Assembly (NCBI GenBank): GCA_003573635.1 | Contig: QUTJ01031342.1 | Span: 1 to 10,988, forward strand | Source of the DNA: Goniomonas avonlea | Taxonomy: Eukaryota; Cryptophyceae; Goniomonadida; Goniomonadaceae | DNA length: 10,988 nt | Direction: 5' to 3' | In this document: positions 1 to 6,306 of the stretch, piece after piece | How the letters are laid out: every line of letters starts with the position of its first letter | Position numbering within the stretch: the stretch's first letter is position 1 | Notes under the pieces: generated by a model | What the model was told of the DNA's origin: nothing | The model's database searches: none | Seen by the model: the letters and a program-made list of their open reading frames with translations, nothing else | Translations under genes and position numbers: made by a program

Positions 1-127
1 GGTTTCGATGCGACTCCGGAGAACCAAAGCTCCACACAGCAACAAGTCGCCATCAGTGCCCTCTGTGAACCAGGGTCAGGAGTCGAGACTGCATCCCAAC
101 AGCCACGCAGAGAATAGAATTGTCAGC

Positions 128-184
128 TCAACCCATCATCACCGGTAATCAGACGGCACTTCCTAAAGAGTTGTATTTTCATCA
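128..184 (+). repeat. 57-bp direct repeat, copy 1
   Basis: This stretch recurs at 369-425, offset by 241 bases. The first 42 bases (128-169) are identical and the remaining 15 differ at only two positions. No open frame is shared. It may be part of a longer degraded dispersed repeat or a local duplication. Confidence 0.85.
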
Positions 185-368
185 TGATTCGTAGCAGAAC
201 AACCAAGAGCAAAAGCGCACAAGGAACAGGGGCGACACCTGGGGGCTCCAAAAGTCACCGGGATTGAGCCCAACAAGAGCACTCGAATTCCTGTCCAGAC
301 AGGTCACAAAATAAAATTAAAATACAGAGCGCACAGCCAGGGGGGAACAATTGCAAAAAGATCAGCTC

Positions 369-425
369 TCAACCCATCATCACCGGTAATCAGACGGCAC
401 TTCCTAAAGACTTGTAGTTTCATCA
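369..425 (+). repeat. 57-bp direct repeat, copy 2
   Basis: Second copy of the repeat at 128-184, with two substitutions. It sits about 60 bases before the CA microsatellite, whereas the first copy has no such tract after it. The microsatellite is therefore not part of the shared unit. Confidence 0.85.
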
Positions 426-483
426 CGTTGCTGTCGCTACCCGATGAAGCCAAGCCAAGCAGCCGATCAACGGGAATGAAAAT

Positions 484-484
484 C

Positions 485-551
<67 letters not shown>
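484..551 (+). repeat. CA/TG dinucleotide microsatellite
   Basis: About 33 CA units run almost without a break, with one interruption (CAAACA) near 503-506. Translation in any frame gives only His-Thr or Val-Cys runs. A tract this long is likely to vary in length between individuals and to be unreliable in assembly. Confidence 0.97.
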
Positions 552-552
<1 letters not shown>

Positions 553-795
553 GGCGGCAGAGCCCAAGGTCGGATTGGGAGTGGCGCTGCAGAAAACAAT
601 TGTGTGGCATTGCTCAGCGGCGACCGTGACGGGCACGACTAGCGCACTGATCCGGATCTGGGGCATGGCTCTGCCTCGCCCTGTGGAGCAGAGGTACGGA
701 GCAATTGAAGGACATTGGTGAGTTCGCCCCTGCAAGAGTTTGACGCCCGTTACCGCACGACGAACGAGCCACATGCAACAAGGAACTCCACAGCG

Positions 796-3700
796 CTATC
801 CCACGGTTTGATTGAAGGAAGTTTGTCTTTTGACGGAAGCGAGCGTTCCCCGAGTGACGCGTTCCCCGAGTGACACTGCAGCGCGAACAACCTGGTCCGC
901 AAACAATTTGGCCCACTTCTTTCGCCCACCAGTCGGCTCAGGAAGCTCTTCCTGCCGCAATGATAGTTGAGCAACGGAACTCTCCGACACCGCTGTGCCA
1001 CCCTCGCGATCGGCCTCACCTCGAACTCGCGGTGGCATCACCCGTCGGCGCTTGTTGGCACCTGCCCTCGCGCTGCCATTGGGAAGCCCGTCAGAAGCGC
1101 GTGTTCGTCGCGGGGGCGGGGCCACCACTTCAGGCTCCTCCTCCTCTTCACTTGACTCCTCTTCTTCCGACTCCTCCTCCCCTGACTCCGCTTCTTCTTC
1201 CGACTCCTCGTCTGCGTTGTCCGACTCTTCTTCCTCCGAGGACGACACTGGCGCTGCCCGCTTCTTTGATCTAGAAGCAGCAGCGACAGACCCCTTGCTC
1301 GCCTTACTCTTTGCAACCGGCGCAGCGGATTTGGGGGGGCGCCCCCGACCCCGTTTCTGCGGAATGGGCGCAGCCCTGCCCTTGGCAGGCGAAGGTGCTG
1401 CCTTTGCCTTTCGTTTCAGCTTGGCTTTCAATGAGCCCAAAGTTGGCAGCTCGAGCAACTCTCCAGACGACACACGGCGAGTGTGACGACGGGGCTGCTC
1501 CTCCACTTCTGACTCCTCGTCCTCCTCAGACTCCAGCTCGGAATCATCGTCCACTTCTGACAAAGCAGCATCTTCATCCTCATCACCCTCCTCGCTCGGT
1601 TCTTCTTCCTCGTCACCAGATTCCTCCTCCTCCTCGCCAGATTCCTCCTCCGCCCCGGATTCCTCCTCCTCGCCAGATTCTGCTTCGCCAGATTCCTCCT
1701 CCTGCTCCGAGGAGGACGAAACCACCAGTTTTCCTTTTCCCCGTGGCCGTGAATACGTCAGTCCGTGGCTCATGACAGGTCTGTGTAACTTGGAAAGTCC
1801 AGTGTCCTTCAGGACAAACCCTCGCTCGACCTCCATCCGCTCCAACGCAACCCGCATCCCGCGGCGCTTGATCTTCTCACGACGAACAATCATGTCTGCA
1901 AGGAGTCGCTCCCACTCCAAGTTCTCACGCAAATTCATAATCCGTGTCACTGTGTTTTTCACACTTTGGCGACGCTTGCGACGGGATTGGTACGACTCGA
2001 AGTACCCCTCAGCAAGTGGCTGTGGGAATGGGTCAGGCTTGAGCTGCATCCTGGGATCACGGCTGCTTAAAATTCAAGGCTTGCCTGAAAACGGGTGATC
2101 AGAGAGTATGGTTGCGCAGAACGACGATCGACCCAGCGATTGTAGACAGCGCTCACATGGCTGGCGGAAACAGAAAAGTTTGCCAGCGCCCAGCTCAGGG
2201 GAACGAGCGACGAAACGGCGCACCCCGCGCTCCTCACACGGCTGGCGTGCTTTTCCTGGAAATTCAAGGGTTGGGGACGATCAACAGGAGAGGGAACTCG
2301 GGCAATCTGGCGGCAAACGAAAGAGACAAGGCTCACTTTGAAGTCCTTAGAGTGCACTCTGCAGAAGGTCACTTTGCTGACCCCTTCCAGGGTGTCCATC
2401 ATCTCCATTTGAAAACCCTGCTGCTGCGCACACGTGACATGATATGCCATGTTGCAGTTCTTCGTGCAACAAGTGATGCACGCCCCTCCCGGTTTCTTAC
2501 ACACGGAGCAAATGAGTTTCCAGCGGCGCTTTGGGATTTTGTCGATGTTATGCACAGGCTCCATCGCACGGGTATTCCTGAGAAAAACCTCTGGTGTCCA
2601 ATGTACACACTGAGAGAAGTGTTGGAACTGAGAAACAGTAAATGAAGGCGAAGGGGAGACTGACCAATAAATGGGCCCACCGCCCATCAGTAGTCGGCTT
2701 GCACGCACCAGCCTTGGTCAGGCACAACACACATTTCTGGGATTGAGCCCCAGCCTCGCACCGACGACAATCCCACCCTCCAACCGGTACCTTTCGCACG
2801 CCGTAGCAATCTTGTATCCAAGTCAGAATAATGGGAGGGGGGGAATGGGGTCCTCACCTTGATGAACTGCAATCTTGCACTGGGCACAGGTGACGACACA
2901 GTTGCCATCTGATACTTGAGAGCTCCCGCAGATGCAGCAAGTTGGCTCCTCTTCTGCAGCCCGAGCAGATGAGGCGGATCCTGTTGGGCGGCGCTTTTTT
3001 TGCTGCACGAAGTGTGTGAGCGCATGTTGTCAACAATCTGCTCCAATGGAGGGCGAACTCACGTGCAGCAAAAGCTCTTTTTCGAGTCTGTCCATCATGA
3101 ACTCGAAGAGATCGGGAGTCAGGGGGTTGCAAGTTTTTTTTCGAGCAGCATTGTGTTCATTCAACCACTTGGCATCGTCCTCGTCCATGTCGTACTCGAC
3201 CACTTTGTCCATGTCCTCGGAAGTGCGATCTGCGAAATCTCTGAGAAACCGAACATGTGCCTGACTCGCAACGCACCAGTGTAACGGATATACGATGAAG
3301 GCCTCTCAAACCCTGTGCGCGGGTTGCTCCTGCGTTTCCGATAGCCAAGTGTCGGGATGCCCTTGGGCGCCCTCAGTGTTTGCTCCTCTTCCACGAGCAT
3401 CTCGTCTGCAAGGCTGACCTTATCCTGAACGGACGTCAAACAGTGTGAAAAACAGACGCAAAACACACAAGTTCGTCGACTAGATCAGGGTTCTCCGCAT
3501 GATTGATGATGGTGAGAGGCTCATTTACATCAAGCGGGCGGGGACGAAAGCTGAGGCGTCGACGAGTCACTTCCTGAAGAGCCCGCATTCCAGGGGATGG
3601 CGCGCCATGGTCTGCCTCCCGCGGCGTCGGTGCCGGTGTGGAATCGGTGGAAACGCACGAATTCATGAAGCGCGTCCTGCGGGCCCTTGGCGGCGAGGCA

Positions 3701-3861
3701 GCTTTTTGCTTGCCTTTGTCTATCTTCCCCTTGAAATGGTCCTTCTCGCCATTAATACAAATGCTCACCCGCGGTGGTGCTGATGCTCGAGCACCGGACG
3801 CTCTCCGTGTCTTGTGTTCGGGAGGAGGCTCCTCTGCGGCTGAGCCTCGTGTTCTGGGCAT
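796..3861 (-). CDS. NTO1: Nto1/BRPF-like PHD-finger scaffold of a MYST histone acetyltransferase complex
   Basis: Proteins of this family (yeast Nto1, animal BRPF) bridge a MYST acetyltransferase and its partners to histone H3 in the nucleus. Proposed exons on the minus strand: 3861-3469, 3424-3277, 3229-3063, 3002-2858, 2810-2665, 2609-2337, 2255-2238, 2160-2126, 2050-796, about 859 aa. The first six joins keep frame and have GT..AG ends; the two small exons are tentative. Domains: EPL1-type region (about 100-232, with VVEYDMDEDD near 190); PHD1 (about 258-302, CCIC..CAQC..HQDC..CRRC); zinc knuckle (about 311-338, CVLC, then CVHWTPEV); extended PHD (about 363-420, WKLICSVC..HVTC..FCRVH); a basic segment with RREKIKRR near 498, as in BRPF; two Glu/Ser-rich acidic tracts; and an AT-hook-like RGRGRPPK near 675. 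The EPL1 segment is closer to BRPF/Nto1 than to Jade. Bromodomain and PWWP domains are absent, as in yeast Nto1. The start Met at 3861 is the first Met after upstream low-quality sequence. It is divergent from the GNAT gene. Confidence 0.88.
843..874. repeat. Perfect 16-bp tandem duplication inside the Nto1-like coding exon
   Basis: The unit GCGTTCCCCGAGTGAC occurs twice back to back (843-858, 859-874). Sixteen is not a multiple of three, so the two copies are read in different frames and everything after them (about the last 25 codons of the gene) is in a shifted frame compared with a single-copy allele. Confidence 0.9.
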
Positions 3862-3948
3862 GAGCGCTCCCAGCGCAACGAGAAAAAGGCGCTTGAAATC
3901 AAGGGAGGCTGGGTCAAGTGACCTTGTGACTCTGACGCAACGCTCGCG

Positions 3949-3962
3949 GTGACCGCGATAGC
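3949..3962. promoter_or_regulatory. 14-bp promoter repeat GTGACCGCGATAGC, copy 1
   Basis: Identical to 3996-4009, starting 47 bases apart in the divergent promoter. A nearby stretch at 3913-3930 (GTCAAGTGACCTTGTGAC) carries a related AAGTGACC core. Repeated identical elements in a promoter suggest a binding site for a transcription factor, but none is identified. Confidence 0.5.
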
Positions 3963-3995
3963 CGTATAGAGTGCAATAATAATAATCAAAATCAA

Positions 3996-4009
3996 GTGAC
4001 CGCGATAGC
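3996..4009. promoter_or_regulatory. 14-bp promoter repeat GTGACCGCGATAGC, copy 2
   Basis: Second identical copy. It ends 15 bases before the TATA box of the GNAT gene, a position suited to an upstream activating or repressing site. Confidence 0.5.
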
Positions 4010-4023
4010 AGCTGATTGTTAGC

Positions 4024-4031
4024 TATATAAA
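4024..4031 (+). promoter_or_regulatory. TATA box for the NATD1-like gene
   Basis: TATATAAA is a full match to the TATA consensus and lies 114 bases before the start codon at 4138. A transcript would be expected to begin around 4050-4065. Confidence 0.55.
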
Positions 4032-4060
4032 CGCACATCTGTCAGAGGGTGCCTTTCCAC

Positions 4061-4138
4061 ATGTTCCAAAAGTCACTGGTTCGAGAACACTCCACCGAAC
4101 GACAGCAAATCCAAGGGTCTCTTTCACAGGTTCGCTGA
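4061..4138 (+). other. Upstream ORF overlapping the NATD1-like start codon
   Basis: An ATG at 4061 opens a 25-codon frame (begins MFQKSLVREHS) whose TGA at 4136-4138 overlaps the ATG at 4138-4140 as TGATG. If transcription starts from the TATA box, this uORF may or may not be included in the mRNA. It could limit translation of the main frame or allow reinitiation. Alternatively it could belong to a spliced first exon, since TTTCACAG at 4122-4129 looks like an acceptor, but I saw no convincing donor. Confidence 0.35.
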
Positions 4139-4515
4139 TGGGAAAGCGCCGAGTCCGCGAAGAAGATTGGAGCACATTGCAACCGGGCGATGTAAGGCAT
4201 AATGAGACAACGCATTCTTTCAACCTCATTGTTCCGGGCTACAAGAAAACTTGTTCATTGTTTTATGACGGCGAACTTTATAAGAGTGGTGTGATGGACT
4301 TGGTGCACACGTATGTGCCTGTACAGCTGCGTGGCAAAGGCCTTGCTGCTCTTCTTTGTGATGCAGCTTACGAGGCCGCTGAGCGGGAAGGAATGACTGT
4401 CGTTCCAACCTGCAGCTACATTGCAGAGACGTATTTGCCGAAAAAGCTCTCCCAGATGCGCCGCTCTCCCGAGAGCTCACCTGCACCAAAAATTTGCCGG
4501 AAGGTCGCTGTGTGA
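4138..4515 (+). CDS. NATD1/YjdJ-like GNAT-family N-acetyltransferase
   Basis: A 125-aa single-exon protein of the small GCN5-related acetyltransferase family typified by human NATD1 and bacterial YjdJ (about 90-115 aa). These proteins are predicted to transfer acetyl from acetyl-CoA; substrates are poorly known. Residues 53-61 (MDLVHTYVP) form the conserved beta-strand with the Asp-Leu-Val-His-Thr signature. Residues 65-70 (RGKGLA) are the acetyl-CoA pyrophosphate loop, followed by the helix LLCDAAYEAAEREG, and PTCSYIAETYL (90-100) matches the family's C-terminal Cys-x-Tyr segment. The tail after residue 101 is Ser/Pro/Lys-rich and extra to the family. The chosen ATG gives a complete domain; an upstream ORF overlaps it. 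No targeting signal is obvious. Confidence 0.85.
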   Translation: MGKRRVREEDWSTLQPGDVRHNETTHSFNLIVPGYKKTCSLFYDGELYKSGVMDLVHTYVPVQLRGKGLAALLCDAAYEAAEREGMTVVPTCSYIAETYLPKKLSQMRRSPESSPAPKICRKVAV

Positions 4516-4523
4516 ATGTGTTT

Positions 4524-4542
4524 AATATAAATATATTGTAAA
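4524..4542 (+). terminator. Probable 3'-end (polyadenylation) region of the NATD1-like gene
   Basis: Starting nine bases after the stop codon, the AT-rich stretch AATATAAATATATTGTAAA offers AATATA/ATAAAT variants of the polyadenylation signal and a TGTAA. No exact AATAAA is present on this strand here. The assignment rests on position and composition only. Confidence 0.4.
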
Positions 4543-4613
4543 CTACGCAGGATCCTGGTTGGATGGGTGTACGATCTCCCAAGGTTCATTCAAGCACGAC
4601 AGAAGGGAAATAA

Positions 4614-4619
4614 TTTATT
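4614..4619 (-). terminator. AATAAA polyadenylation signal of the TFIIS gene
   Basis: An exact AATAAA on the minus strand lies 112 bases after the TFIIS stop codon (4731-4733), in the 215-bp gap between the two convergent genes. Confidence 0.55.
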
Positions 4620-4730
4620 GGAATATCCTGTATCGGTGGTGAAGGCTAACTACGGTTAGAAGTTCTGGAACGAGACAGCCACTCAGTTAGCCCACCCGAT
4701 GACAGCTATTCGTTGAGAAACACGACGATC

Positions 4731-6204
4731 TCAAGAGAAACGCCATCGCTTGCCACAGGGGATGCACTGGACGAAGGTAGTCTGCAAAAGGTCGTTCAGC
4801 TATGAGCGCACATGTGTTGACCAAAGTGCAAACACGCGATATCAGCATGGTGGTGGACCACTCACCATCGGCTCATCAGCAGATCGCGTCTGCTTTTGTG
4901 TGAACGTGCATGCTCGTTCGCCACAACGAGAACACTGGAAAATGTCCGTCACCGCTTGCGTCTTCGTCAGATCGAAGTTCTGCACGGATTGTGTCAGAAC
5001 CGAACGCCGAGGAACACACAAACAAAAATGGTACCCCGATGCTCCAGACAGCGTGCTCAACCACCTCCTTGTTCTTCTCCGCGGTCTGGTTGCTGGCCAT
5101 TTGCTGCGGGAGGGTAAATTTCGATTCAGAGATGCAATGTGTGATTAAAACGAACGTGTAGGGGGGGAAACTGACATGCGCGGTGAGCGTTGGCGTCTCT
5201 TCGGGTGTTATTACTCCAGTGAGAAGCTGCAAAAATTGTCAGGAGCAATGAAACAATTTAGCACTGCACCTTGCGAACAAAGTCTGGGTTCTTGGGGTCC
5301 GATAAATTGAATTTGATGCTGCGCAACTTGTTCAGATAAGCCTCGTTCATCGATTTAAACTCCTTGAAGAGTGCTGAAGGGTAAATCAGTAAGGGAAGTC
5401 AGTATCAACGGCGTTGACAAACCTTTTTCAATTCGATAAGCCAACAACGCTGGCTCAAAATCACCTGGGAGAAAGAATCAGGCGCACGGATCTGCACATG
5501 GTTCAACTCACCGTCCTCCTCTTTGGCCTTGAGAGCACTGCAGAGTACGGCTTGACATTTGTCTCGCTTTGGGTCTCCAGTTTTCAAATCACCGGAAGGC
5601 ACTGTGGAAAATCAACCCAACTTGAAACACAACCTCCGACATACAAGTGCCTTGAAAAATGGCTGCACGCTTTTCCGCGGCAGGTGTCGCCCCACCCGAT
5701 GCCGCATCATCCTTGGCCGCGACTGCAGCTTTTTTGTTCGGTTGCGATGGTTGTTCCGAGCGTTCACGTTTTCCGGTAGGTGTTCCAGCTGCTGCTGGGC
5801 TTTTGGGGGTGCTGCAAGGAGAGCCGCCCGCAGTACTCGTGGAGTTGCTCCTGACCGGGAGCTTTTTCCAAACAGCGACTAACTCCTTTGCTTTCGAAGC
5901 AACCTTTTCGTCCTTATCCTTCTGCAGCCGATTCACCTCAATGTGAATCTTGGTAGACTGCCAAAAGTGTGAACGCAAAACGAAACAAACAGGCATCAAG
6001 ATCTTCACGTTCATGATCTTCACGGGCAATCGCTTCTGTGTGAGTTCGACCAGCGCTGAAAGAGTATCGTCCGAGTTCTGAAAGCTGGGTCAGCAAAAAG
6101 CTCCTGCACTATGTTAGACTGACAGAAGCGGCAACCGATGCTTTGATTCTGGTCATCAGCTGGACCACCTCTGCCTCAGCAAAGGGCGCGAGTTCCGCCG
6201 CCAT
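4731..6204 (-). CDS. Transcription elongation factor TFIIS, ten exons
   Basis: TFIIS rescues backtracked RNA polymerase II in the nucleus by stimulating cleavage of the nascent RNA. Exons: 6204-6124, 6077-6009, 5957-5645, 5601-5512, 5464-5423, 5373-5270, 5226-5176, 5103-5035, 4979-4866, 4781-4731. They join in frame with GT..AG introns of 43-84 nt into 327 aa (yeast 309, human 301). An N-terminal LW-type domain (about 1-86) includes STKIHIEVNRLQK and ends LVAVWKKLP. A Ser/Pro/Ala-rich linker follows (about 87-154). The central polymerase-binding domain (about 160-255) includes RDKCQAVL, AYRIEKALFKEF, LSDPKNPDFVRK, LLTGVITPEE and QMASNQ. The zinc ribbon (about 286-327) has Cys 289, 292, 317 and 320 and the catalytic acidic loop RSADEPM, with Asp-Glu at 308-309. 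All key residues are present, so the gene looks functional. The intron at 4865-4782 splits the zinc ribbon just after the loop. It is divergent from the Zn2Cys6 gene. Confidence 0.95.
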
Positions 6205-6306
6205 TTGTTCGGAGTTTCCTTGCCTGTCAAAATAGGGCCCTAAACTGCTCCAGCATACTGTAAGTGGGCTTGTGCGTCAACTTCAGAGCTCGGAGCAAGC
6301 ACCATC
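6205..6306. promoter_or_regulatory. 102-bp divergent promoter between TFIIS and the Zn2Cys6 gene
   Basis: Start codons at 6204 (minus) and 6307 (plus) leave only 102 bases, so the two promoters and 5' UTRs must overlap. No TATA box is seen. The only striking element is the palindrome at 6233-6242. Confidence 0.6.
6233..6242. promoter_or_regulatory. TAGGGCCCTA palindrome in the divergent promoter
   Basis: A perfect 10-bp palindrome lies 29 bases from the TFIIS start codon and 65 bases from the Zn2Cys6 start codon. Palindromic sites suit dimeric DNA-binding proteins. A role in regulating either gene is inference. Confidence 0.4.

Larger units (their letters stand above)
1..795. other. Region without a recognisable gene
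   Basis: No open frame here looks like a protein. The long frames crossing the CA tract only give His-Thr, Cys-Val or similar low-complexity strings and are artefacts of the microsatellite. The stretch holds two copies of a 57-bp repeat and the CA microsatellite, listed separately. It lies downstream of the minus-strand Nto1-like gene and should include its 3' UTR. I did not find a clear AATAAA on the minus strand here. Confidence 0.6.
3862..4137. promoter_or_regulatory. Shared divergent promoter of the Nto1-like and NATD1-like genes
   Basis: The start codons of the two genes lie 276 bases apart and point away from each other, so this interval must hold both promoters. It contains a TATA box facing the GNAT gene, two copies of a 14-bp element, and an AT-rich stretch (3977-3990, ATAATAATAATC-like). 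That each gene uses this interval is inferred from layout; no transcript evidence is available. Confidence 0.65.

Noticed and set aside
304-774. Open frames across the CA tract with Cys-Val or His-Thr runs
   Set aside because: They come from translating the dinucleotide repeat; flanking residues show no domain and the frames exist on both strands.
995-1486. Plus-strand Ser/Asp-rich frame opposite the Nto1-like gene
   Set aside because: It is the antisense shadow of the Glu/Ser-rich acidic tracts of the minus-strand exon, which has domain support upstream.
2067-2340. Reading the ePHD exon straight through to the TAA near 2067
   Set aside because: The extension past HSKDFK loses all family similarity and begins with a strong donor (GTGAGC). 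The basic and acidic tail expected after the PHD fingers lies in another frame downstream.
3862-4038. Upstream extension of the Nto1-like start to a Met at 4038
   Set aside because: The added residues (Tyr-rich, then low quality) cover the promoter repeats and the TATA region of the divergent gene; the Met at 3861 starts the family-like basic N-terminus.
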